Source: Arcobacter roscoffensis (GTDB lineage: Bacteria; Campylobacterota; Campylobacteria; Campylobacterales; Arcobacteraceae). Taken from it: 64,000 bases of DNA. The translations under genes were made by a program, and so were the position numbers. The stretch is from positions 1,116,001 through 1,180,000 of the forward strand of contig NZ_CP100595.1 in NCBI RefSeq assembly GCF_024267655.1, given 5' to 3'. Under the pieces are notes generated by a model that was not told the origin of the DNA, did not search any database, and worked only from the letters and a program-made list of their open reading frames with translations. Positions within the stretch are counted from its first letter, which is position 1. Every line of letters begins with the position of its first letter. This document shows positions 35,072-42,793 of this stretch, piece by piece.

Positions 35072-38000
35072 TTAGGCCTTTATGCTACTAAGTTGTTTTC
35101 TTATATAGTTAAAACAGTCATTAATTTCATTCACAGATAAATCCATAGAATTTTCAAGAGATTGAAGATTAAGACAAATGTCATCTAAAGCAAGATTCAA
35201 ACAAGAGTTTTTAATATAATGAGCCTTAGCAGAGATATTTTCATGGTCATTGTCTTGAATAAAAGAATGAAGTTCATCTAAATCCTTGTGAATTTCCTTT
35301 TTGAACTTTTCAATAATCATAATAGCAATGTTCTTAGAAACCCCAAGCTTAGAAATAACCTTGTCAATGTCAATCTCAAAAGTCTCAACAACTTCCTTCT
35401 TGCTTAAATTACTTTCCTCTAAAGATGGCTTAGAGTGCATAGCTTCTTTTTTGTTTAAAAATTTGTCAAATAAAAACTTTAACTCATTAGTATTAACAGG
35501 CTTAGATAAATACTCGTTCATACCAATGTTTAAAAATCTTTCCCTGTCACCTTTAATTGCATTAGCAGTTAAAGCAATAATAGGAATAGTACCTAAAGCA
35601 TGTTGCTTTTCATGTTCTCTAATGGCATTAAATGCCTCAATACCATCCATAATAGGCATGTTAATATCCATTAAAACTAAATCATAAGCCTCAGGTTTAG
35701 AAATAAACTCATCTAAAGTTTCTTTCCCATTAGGTTTGATATTATAATTAAGACCGAAACTTTCTAAAATATAAGAGATTAACTCCTGATTAGCAAGATT
35801 GTCCTCAGCAACTAAAATGTTTCCATTAAAAGACTCCAATAAAGAGTCTTCATTAATTGAAGGCATAGAATCAACAGCTTTTTTCTGAAGTTCCTGTAAA
35901 GCATCATTAACCTTAGAAGCATAAAAAGGTAAAGATAATGCTTGCTCGTTGTCTTCTAAAATAAGCTTAGATAAGTCTTCTTCATATTCAAATAAAATTA
36001 AGATAGGATTGTCTTTGTGTAATTGTCTAAAATCATCTAAATTATGATCTTTATTGTAATTGAAGATGTAAATATCTTTAGATGAAGATTTGTTAATGTT
36101 AATAGTACCAAAGATAGATAAATACCTTTTAATGTAATGATATAAATCATTGTCAGTATTCTCAACCTTGAAATTTAAATGATGTAAATACTCTTTGTTA
36201 GTATGAATAGAATCGTCACAAACATCAAATGTTAAATCAAAGAAAAAAGAAGTACCTAAACCAATAGAACTTTTAATACCAATTTTAGAACCTAAAGCCT
36301 CAATAATATGAGAACAAATACTTAGACCTAAACCAGTACCCTCAAACTCCCTAGTAGACTTGTGGTCAACTTGAATAAAAGGTCTGAAAACATTGTCAAG
36401 CTTGTCATCAGGAATACCAATACCAGTATCTTTAATTTCAAAGTTAATAGTAGCTTTGCCATCAGAGATGCTTTGTAAAGAGATATTAAGTTCAACCTTG
36501 CCATGCTGAGGAGTAAACTTAATAGCATTAGATAAAAGGTTAGATAGAACTTGTCTTACTCTAACACCATCAGTTAAGATACACATAGGGATTCTATGGT
36601 CAATGTTAAAAATAAGTTTAAGATTTTTTTCAATAGCATTTTTAGAGAAAAGCTCAATAACATGCTCAGAGATAAAATATAAATCAGTATTGTCAATAGT
36701 AATGTCAAAATTACCACTTTCAATTTTAGAAATGTCAAGGATGTCATTAATAATAGATAATAAAGAGTTAGCACTAGATTGAATAATTCTAGCTTGCTTA
36801 ACTCCATGAATATCTAAAGATTTAGATTTGCAAAGGATGTCAGAGAAACCAATAATAGCATTTAAAGGGGTTCTAATTTCATGACTCATATTTGCTAGGA
36901 ATGTTGATTTCGCTTCATCTGCTTTTTGTGCTTTGATTTGAGAGATTATTACATCAGTAATATCAAGTCTAATAGCCAAGAACTCTTCTATTTCATTTTC
37001 GTAATTTAAGATAGGAACAATAGTAGTATTTACATAGTAATCTTTTCCTTCTTTATCTTTATTCTTTATCTGTCCTTTCCATATTTGTTTACTTAAAATT
37101 GTATTCCATACTTCTTCAAATAGACTAGTTGGCATATCAGGATGTCTTACTATATTGTGATTCTCACCTATTAATTCTTCTTGCGTATATTTAGATATTT
37201 TAATAAAGGCATCATTTACATATGTAATTTTTCCATTCTTGTCTGTCTTTGATACTATGGCACTTAAGTCAACGGCTCTTTTATATTGGTTTAAAAGCTT
37301 ATTAGCATTTCTTAAATCTTGAGTTCTATTTTCTACTTCTGATTCTAGTGTTTCTTTTGCTTCTTTATGTTGCTTTTCATTTTTTTCTGAAATGATATTA
37401 TAGTGAATCGCTAAAATTAGAATAAAGAATATTAATATTGAAACCATTATCAAAGTTTGTTGAGTTGTTAAAATAAACTCATTTCTATATGGCATACTAA
37501 CTTCAATAACTCCTCTTACATCACCTAATTTCCAATTGTTTTTAGGAGTATCTGCTCTTGTATTGTGACAATTTACACAAGACATATCAGTAAATACATC
37601 AGCAATAGCAACTTTGTATTTTTTTGTACTATTAGAAGAAATTTCTTGTGTGTAAATCTCAGAAGGGTTATTCACTAAATATGAAAGAGTCATCTTTTCA
37701 TGTTCTTTTAGAACTCTGTTTTCTCTATTTGGAAAAGGATAATTACTATACATTTTAATTTCAATTTCATTCTTAGGTAATAGCAAACTCAAATCATGTA
37801 AAAGTGTTGCAGGTAGAGGAATAGTTTTTGTATTTGTTTCGTGATCAAAATTAATATTTATATTCTCATGACCTTTAATTTTACTTATTATTTTTTCCGT
37901 ATAGTAAGCTCTAGTTTTTTTTAAATTATCAATAAGTTCTAAAGCTTTTTCTTCCATTTGAGTTTTATTGTTTGCATTTGTATACTTTGGAATAATAAAA

Positions 38001-38092
38001 ACCATAGATACAGTAAGTATTATAGTAATTACAAAAATTGGACCAGTAAAGGGATTAATAAAAGGACTTAAAATTTTTTTGCTTAAATTCAT
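35072..38092 (-). CDS. DUF3365-type haem/PAS hybrid histidine kinase with receiver and HPt
   Basis: Inner-membrane hybrid kinase of 1,006 residues. A helix (about 15-35) is followed by a periplasmic DUF3365-like domain (about 40-205) with a c-type haem motif CVNCH in DMSCVNCHNTRAD, which suggests redox or gas sensing. A second helix (about 213-233) and a PAS domain (about 270-385; IVSKTDKNGKITYVNDAFIK) lead to HisKA His404, HATPase, a degenerate receiver-like region, a receiver (Asp809) and HPt (His958). From HisKA to HPt it is encoded by the duplicated block shared with the gene at 31285. It starts directly after the REC-HD-GYP gene with no gap. Confidence 0.92.
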   Translation of the reverse strand: MNLSKKILSPFINPFTGPIFVITIILTVSMVFIIPKYTNANNKTQMEEKALELIDNLKKTRAYYTEKIISKIKGHENININFDHETNTKTIPLPATLLHDLSLLLPKNEIEIKMYSNYPFPNRENRVLKEHEKMTLSYLVNNPSEIYTQEISSNSTKKYKVAIADVFTDMSCVNCHNTRADTPKNNWKLGDVRGVIEVSMPYRNEFILTTQQTLIMVSILIFFILILAIHYNIISEKNEKQHKEAKETLESEVENRTQDLRNANKLLNQYKRAVDLSAIVSKTDKNGKITYVNDAFIKISKYTQEELIGENHNIVRHPDMPTSLFEEVWNTILSKQIWKGQIKNKDKEGKDYYVNTTIVPILNYENEIEEFLAIRLDITDVIISQIKAQKADEAKSTFLANMSHEIRTPLNAIIGFSDILCKSKSLDIHGVKQARIIQSSANSLLSIINDILDISKIESGNFDITIDNTDLYFISEHVIELFSKNAIEKNLKLIFNIDHRIPMCILTDGVRVRQVLSNLLSNAIKFTPQHGKVELNISLQSISDGKATINFEIKDTGIGIPDDKLDNVFRPFIQVDHKSTREFEGTGLGLSICSHIIEALGSKIGIKSSIGLGTSFFFDLTFDVCDDSIHTNKEYLHHLNFKVENTDNDLYHYIKRYLSIFGTININKSSSKDIYIFNYNKDHNLDDFRQLHKDNPILILFEYEEDLSKLILEDNEQALSLPFYASKVNDALQELQKKAVDSMPSINEDSLLESFNGNILVAEDNLANQELISYILESFGLNYNIKPNGKETLDEFISKPEAYDLVLMDINMPIMDGIEAFNAIREHEKQHALGTIPIIALTANAIKGDRERFLNIGMNEYLSKPVNTNELKFLFDKFLNKKEAMHSKPSLEESNLSKKEVVETFEIDIDKVISKLGVSKNIAIMIIEKFKKEIHKDLDELHSFIQDNDHENISAKAHYIKNSCLNLALDDICLNLQSLENSMDLSVNEINDCFNYIRKQLSSIKA
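35152..36907 (-). repeat. 1,756-bp duplicated block, copy B (kinase output domains)
   Basis: Second copy of the block at 31362-33117, in direct orientation. The two copies are separated by 2,034 bp that hold the entire sensor half of the downstream kinase. Recombination between them would delete 3,790 bp and leave one chimeric, still in-frame kinase gene. Confidence 0.92.
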
Positions 38093-39136
38093 TTAGTTTT
38101 CTTCTTGAAATGAGTTATAGATATTTTTTACTTCGTCAATATTCTCAACAAAAAGTTCAACAACTTTTGGATCAAAATGTTTACCTTTTTCTTCTATTAA
38201 AAGATTCAAAGCATCCTCAAAAGTCCAGGCTTTTTTATATGGTCTATGAGATGTTAAAGCATCAAATACATCAACAACAGCGACTATTCTTCCATAAATA
38301 TGAATATCTTCACCTTTTAAACCCTTTGGGTAACCAGAGCCATCATACTTTTCATGATGATTAATAGCAATAGTAGCACCTGCTTGAAGATATTCACTTT
38401 TAGAGTCTTTTAGTATTTCATAACCAATGTGAGCATGTGTTTTCATAACATCAAACTCTTCTTTATCTAATCTTCCAGGTTTTAATAAAATATCATCTTC
38501 AATTCCTACTTTTCCTAAATCATGGAAAGGTGAAGCATAGTAAATAATATCCTGCTCTTTTGGGCTTAATCCATACTCTCTTGCTAGCATTTTAGAATAG
38601 TGTGCAACTCTTGATACATGTGAAGCTGTTTCTGGGTCTTTGTATTCTGCTGTTTTACCTAAAATACTTAGTGTTTCATGTTCTCTTTCAATAAGCTCTT
38701 TTGTTGCAATTACTACTTCTTCTTCTAAAAGTTTAGCTTTATCTTCAATCAAAAGAGTATTTTTATATAAATTTAGTAAGTTTAAAACTCTTGCTTTAAA
38801 TAAAGTTGCATTTACTGGTTTATTTAAAAAGTCATTAGCCCCTGCTTGAAAAGCATCATTATGTATATCTTGGTCATTTGCTGCTGTAATCATAATTATA
38901 GGCACTTTTGTATTATTCTTTCTAAACTCTTTAATAAAATCAAGACCATTTAGTTGAGGCATCATATAATCTATTAGTATCATGTCAACAGGATTATTTA
39001 ATACATGCAAAAGTGCATCTAATGGCTCAGAGAAGCTTTTTATATTAAGCCCCATATCATTACAAAAAGCTTCGATTAAAAATAAATTGTTTTCATTATC
39101 ATCAATAGAAATAATCTTCATATCTTCTAGTTTCAA
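38093..39136 (-). CDS. Receiver-HD-GYP c-di-GMP phosphodiesterase
   Basis: Cytoplasmic response regulator of 347 residues. The receiver (about 6-125) has phospho-acceptor Asp in LIDYMMPQLNG and the conserved Lys in DFLNKPVN. After a coiled linker, the HD-GYP domain (about 155-335) shows SHVSRVAHYS, FHDLGKVGI, the TH and NHHEKYDGSGYP motifs and VVDVFDALTS, all intact, so it should hydrolyse c-di-GMP. It sits in the middle of the kinase operon and is the only obvious output protein there, so the kinases likely control it by phosphorelay. Its start is preceded by a 61-bp gap after the PAS kinase gene. Confidence 0.95.
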   Translation of the reverse strand: MKLEDMKIISIDDNENNLFLIEAFCNDMGLNIKSFSEPLDALLHVLNNPVDMILIDYMMPQLNGLDFIKEFRKNNTKVPIIMITAANDQDIHNDAFQAGANDFLNKPVNATLFKARVLNLLNLYKNTLLIEDKAKLLEEEVVIATKELIEREHETLSILGKTAEYKDPETASHVSRVAHYSKMLAREYGLSPKEQDIIYYASPFHDLGKVGIEDDILLKPGRLDKEEFDVMKTHAHIGYEILKDSKSEYLQAGATIAINHHEKYDGSGYPKGLKGEDIHIYGRIVAVVDVFDALTSHRPYKKAWTFEDALNLLIEEKGKHFDPKVVELFVENIDEVKNIYNSFQEEN

Positions 39137-39197
39137 GTTAATCCTTTTATCTACTTTTAAAGTATATATAAAAATAGTATTTTAATAGTATCAATTT

Positions 39198-41384
39198 TTA
39201 TTCTTTAAAAACTATACTAAAACAGCAACCTTTATAAGTTATATTATTATATACAAATTCTTTATTAAATACATTAATTTGTGCATTATGTCTTTGCCTT
39301 AAGACTCTGTCAACTATGGCAAGGCCTAAGCCTGTACCGTTTGATTTATGTTTTGTAGTAAAGTAGGGTTCAAATATTTTATCTATGATATTATCAGGAA
39401 TCCCAAGGGCACTATCGTAAATCAAAAGTTCAAGTTCATTTTTATGTTTAACTGTCTTTATAAAAATAAATCTATCACTTTCATTTTTTACATTTTGTTT
39501 TAGAGCATCTTTACTATTATTTATGATATTTATAAAAGCTTCAATTAGTTCATTTTTATTTCCATAAATTTTATAATCATCAATATCTAATATAGCTTGA
39601 ATATAGTTGTTTTTAAGAGATGCCTGAACTAAAGTTAGAGTATCTTCAATAACTTCTTTAATTGATACTTGTATTATCTCATCTTTATTGCCTTTAATAA
39701 AGTTTCTAAAGTTGTCAATTGTATTTGAAAGGTATTTTGCTTGTTTCATAATACTATCTACACAAGTATCAATATCTTTTTGTTCCAAAGTGTTTAGTTG
39801 TGATTGAAGTTTTAAGCCACTTGCATTCATAGTTATAACACTTAAAGGTTGTCTCCATTGATGGGCAATATTACCTATCATTTCTCCCATGGAAGCTAGT
39901 TTAGATTGTTTTTCTAAGGTTTTTTTACTTGTAATGTCTTTTATTGTTAGTAAAAAATTATCTTTATTTGGTAAGGAAGAGATACAAATGCTAACTATTA
40001 TTCGTCTATTCTCTTTTACTAGAATACTTTTTTCAAAGTATTCACTATGTCCAAGTTTTGAAGCATTATGTATAGCATTTAAAAATTTAGTTTTATCTTC
40101 TTTTATAATTAAGTCTATATAACATAAGTTATTTATCTCTTCTTTTTCATATGTAGTTAATTTTATGAAAGCATCATTGAAATTTAAAATTTTAAAGTTA
40201 AAATCAATAATCACAATACTATCTTGAGAGTAGTTAAATATTGATTCAAATTCATTTTTTTGTTTTAATATTTTATCTTGAAGTTCTTTTTCTTTTGTAA
40301 TATCTCTAAACGAACTATAGGTATATGCTTTATGATTAATTTTTATACTAGTAATTTTAATTGATACATCAATCAGTAAGCCATCTTTTGTGATATATTT
40401 AGACTCAAAACCCATTGGGCTTTTTAAATCTTTTTTTATATTTTCTTTTATTTGCTCTTTTTTGTGAATTGCTTCAAAATCCCAAACATAAAGATTTAAA
40501 GCTTCTTTTTTTGTATAACCCAGTACTTTACAAAATTCTTTACTTACCTCAATAACTTTTGCATTTTCATCAACTATAAAAATAGCATCAGAGGATTGTT
40601 CTAAAAGTTTTTTATATTTTACTTTTTCTGCTTCTAAAGTGTCTTGTAATTTTTTTATTTCACTTATATCTCTAGCTATTCCTAAAATACCAGATAATTC
40701 ATTGTTTTCATCTAGCATTTTTGTTTTGATTGTAAGGCAATACTCTTTATGCTTATCATTTGAAAATGTTAACTCTTCAAAGTTTGATACGGGAATATTG
40801 CTATTCATAGCCTCTAAGTCATGCTTCCTAAAAAAGTCACCTAACTGTTTATCTACAAAATCATAGTCGGTTTTTCCTATAATTTGTTCTTTTTTTGCTC
40901 CAAAAAACTCTTCAAATTTTTTATTACAATTAAGATAAGTTCCATCTTTATCTTTCATCCAAAGTAAGTCAGGAAGAAGATACAGAACAGAATCTATGTT
41001 ATTTGCTTTTTTTGCTTTATACTCATTTGTAATATCATTTAAAAATAAAACATAAAAGCCATTTTCAATATTTGCATTTGCTTTTATATGTTTATGTTTC
41101 TTTTTTTTATCAGTTATTGTAAATATTGGAAGTTCAAAGTTGTTATTTGTATTTGTGGAAAATACTTTTAAAATTTCTTCTAAATCACTTTTTTCAATAA
41201 GGTTTTGAAATAAAATATTATTTAATAGAAATTCATTTTTATCATAAGATGTTAGTGTTTTTATATTTGCTGATACGTTTACTATTTTTTTTAAATCTTT
41301 GTCTTCAAAAACTATTGCTGAAGTAGGGCAGTTGTTAAAAAATTGGCTTTCGATAATATTGTTAATGTTATCCAAGGAAGTCAT
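39198..41384 (-). CDS. Soluble multi-PAS sensor histidine kinase
   Basis: Cytoplasmic kinase of about 728 residues with no membrane segment. About four PAS modules are visible: residues 10-120, 130-250 (DLLWMKDKDGTYLNCNKKFE), 255-370 (AIFIVDENAKVIEVSKEFC) and 380-490 (SIVIIDFNFKILNFNDAFI). The HisKA-like domain has His508 in NIAHQWRQPLS, and the HATPase has NIINNSKDAL, DSALG and GTGLGLAIVDRV. I use ATG 41384; a GTG at 41396 is in frame and neither has a clear ribosome site. It is the first gene of the minus-strand signalling run, 61 bp before the REC-HD-GYP gene, which may be its direct target. Confidence 0.88.
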   Translation of the reverse strand: MTSLDNINNIIESQFFNNCPTSAIVFEDKDLKKIVNVSANIKTLTSYDKNEFLLNNILFQNLIEKSDLEEILKVFSTNTNNNFELPIFTITDKKKKHKHIKANANIENGFYVLFLNDITNEYKAKKANNIDSVLYLLPDLLWMKDKDGTYLNCNKKFEEFFGAKKEQIIGKTDYDFVDKQLGDFFRKHDLEAMNSNIPVSNFEELTFSNDKHKEYCLTIKTKMLDENNELSGILGIARDISEIKKLQDTLEAEKVKYKKLLEQSSDAIFIVDENAKVIEVSKEFCKVLGYTKKEALNLYVWDFEAIHKKEQIKENIKKDLKSPMGFESKYITKDGLLIDVSIKITSIKINHKAYTYSSFRDITKEKELQDKILKQKNEFESIFNYSQDSIVIIDFNFKILNFNDAFIKLTTYEKEEINNLCYIDLIIKEDKTKFLNAIHNASKLGHSEYFEKSILVKENRRIIVSICISSLPNKDNFLLTIKDITSKKTLEKQSKLASMGEMIGNIAHQWRQPLSVITMNASGLKLQSQLNTLEQKDIDTCVDSIMKQAKYLSNTIDNFRNFIKGNKDEIIQVSIKEVIEDTLTLVQASLKNNYIQAILDIDDYKIYGNKNELIEAFINIINNSKDALKQNVKNESDRFIFIKTVKHKNELELLIYDSALGIPDNIIDKIFEPYFTTKHKSNGTGLGLAIVDRVLRQRHNAQINVFNKEFVYNNITYKGCCFSIVFKE

Positions 41385-41517
41385 AGTAAGAGTCACTTTA
41401 TAATAAATTATTTTAATATACTATTTTATCATAGTTTAATAAAAGTGTAGTTAAATACTTGAGATTATAAAGTTAAAATTAAAGTTTTTGATTGTTTTGT
41501 TTTGATTATTTAAAAGG

Positions 41518-41604
41518 TGGTGCGAATGGTGAGAATCGAACTCACACTCCGAAACCGGAATGGGATTTTAAGTCCCACGCGTCTACCTATTCCGCCACAC
41601 TCGC
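41518..41604 (-). tRNA. tRNA-Leu (anticodon UAA)
   Basis: The reverse strand folds into an 87-nt class II tRNA with acceptor GCGAGTG/CATTCGC, a long variable arm, T-arm GTGAGTTCGATTCTCAC, encoded CCA, and anticodon loop CTTAAAA giving UAA. It is the last of four clustered tRNA genes. Confidence 0.95.
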
Positions 41605-41627
41605 ACACAGTGTATAATATTTTTAAG

Positions 41628-41703
41628 TGGTGGTTCGAGGCAGAATCGAACTGCCGACACAAGGATTTTCAATCCTTTGCTCTACCGACTGAGCTATCGA
41701 ACC
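41628..41703 (-). tRNA. tRNA-Phe (anticodon GAA)
   Basis: A 76-nt cloverleaf on the reverse strand: acceptor GGTTCGA/TCGAACC, anticodon loop TTGAAAA (GAA), T-arm with TTCGATT, encoded CCA. Confidence 0.96.
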
Positions 41704-41713
41704 ATTACTTAAG

Positions 41714-41798
41714 TGGTGGTGAGGGAAGGATTCGAACCTTCGAAGCCGTAGGCGGCGGATTTACAATCCGCAGGATTTGACCACTCTCCAACCTCACC
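41714..41798 (-). tRNA. tRNA-Tyr (anticodon GUA)
   Basis: An 85-nt class II tRNA on the reverse strand: acceptor GGTGAGG/CCTCACC, anticodon loop TTGTAAA (GUA), long variable arm, T-arm with TTCGAAT, encoded CCA. Confidence 0.96.
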
Positions 41799-41824
41799 AT
41801 TGAGATATAAAATAACATACTTAG

Positions 41825-41899
41825 TGGATGGGGTAGAGGGATTCGAACCCCCGAATAACGATACCAAAAACCGTTGCCTTACCACTTGGCGATACCCCA
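41825..41899 (-). tRNA. tRNA-Gln (anticodon UUG)
   Basis: A 75-nt cloverleaf on the reverse strand: acceptor TGGGGTA/TACCCCA, anticodon loop TTTTGGT (UUG), T-arm with TTCGAAT, encoded CCA. It is the first gene of the tRNA cluster in the direction of transcription. Confidence 0.96.
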
Positions 41900-42014
41900 T
41901 TCCGTTTAAGTGGGTGAAATTATAATAGGTTGTTTATTAAAATAACCTGAAATTATTTCAAAATTTAATTTTTTTTCGAAATAAGTAAAAAAGACTATTT
42001 TTATATAATCTTTT

Positions 42015-42764
42015 TTACTTATAAGGTGTTGCAACAGGTGGGAATTCTTCAAAAGATTTCTTGATTGCTTCACTTATTGTGTTCTTATTTTTGATATTTT
42101 GCATTGGATTTGAGAATTGTAAGTACTCAATTGCACCTTCTTTTGTTTTTTCTTCTTTAAAAACAAAGGCTTCTTTCTTTCCAAGTTTTAAAACATTTTC
42201 ATATAATAGCTTTGCATAATCATTTATATAAGGGAATTCTTTTTGACTTATCTTATCTCCCCATGCAAAAAATACAAACTTTCCGTTTGGTATTAAATTC
42301 GCAGCATCTAAATACATAATATCTCTATCAAACTCTGTGTTTTGGAAAGAATTGTATTTTTCTAAATCTGAATTAAACTTCATAAGAAGCGAAGAAGCAT
42401 CAATATTTGATTCAACTAAGTTAAATAAGTTTTTGAACTCTACAATTTTACCTTTACATTTCTCTTTCATAGCTTGTTTAAAGATAGTGATATAGTTTTC
42501 ACCTTTTATTTCTACAAAATCACCCCATTGATCAAAGTCTTGCTCTAAAAGGTACTTATTTGAATCATAACCTACAGGAGTTACAATTGGATTATATAAG
42601 TAAACTGTACCTATAATATTTTTCTTTCTATCTTTGTTTGTTTTAATTTTCTGCTTTAAGTCTTTTACTGTGATGATATCATCTTCATCATAGTTGAAAT
42701 ACATATAGCTTGAAGTTAAAAAAACTTCTTCATATTTAGTCTCAAATGTTCCAAAATATTGCAT
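42015..42764 (-). CDS. Hypothetical soluble protein
   Basis: Protein of 249 residues with no signal peptide or membrane segment; I do not recognise it with confidence. Visible features are an early IIGTVYLYNPIVTPVGYDS segment, a central KFVFFAWGDKISQ strand-loop, and a QFSNPMQN motif near the C-terminus. The order of an early 'NP' loop, 'AWG' and a late 'NP' recalls DUF1643-like proteins, but the match is weak. AAGGAAA precedes the ATG. It is the last gene of the minus-strand run that starts at mntP. Confidence 0.7.
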   Translation of the reverse strand: MQYFGTFETKYEEVFLTSSYMYFNYDEDDIITVKDLKQKIKTNKDRKKNIIGTVYLYNPIVTPVGYDSNKYLLEQDFDQWGDFVEIKGENYITIFKQAMKEKCKGKIVEFKNLFNLVESNIDASSLLMKFNSDLEKYNSFQNTEFDRDIMYLDAANLIPNGKFVFFAWGDKISQKEFPYINDYAKLLYENVLKLGKKEAFVFKEEKTKEGAIEYLQFSNPMQNIKNKNTISEAIKKSFEEFPPVATPYK

Positions 42765-42793
42765 TTTTTTCCTTATTTATTTATGTTTGAATG

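Noticed and set aside
31511-35687. Two identical 128-residue plus-strand frames and paired 66- and 77-residue frames within the hybrid kinases
   Set aside because: They are non-coding frames of the duplicated kinase block; their identity only reflects the DNA duplication.
41518-41899. tRNA cluster as integration site of an island
   Set aside because: All four tRNAs are complete with CCA, and no integrase gene or direct repeat of a tRNA end is seen nearby.
41517-41900. Short protein frames on both strands over the tRNA cluster
   Set aside because: Four complete tRNA cloverleaves occupy this interval; the frames are chance.
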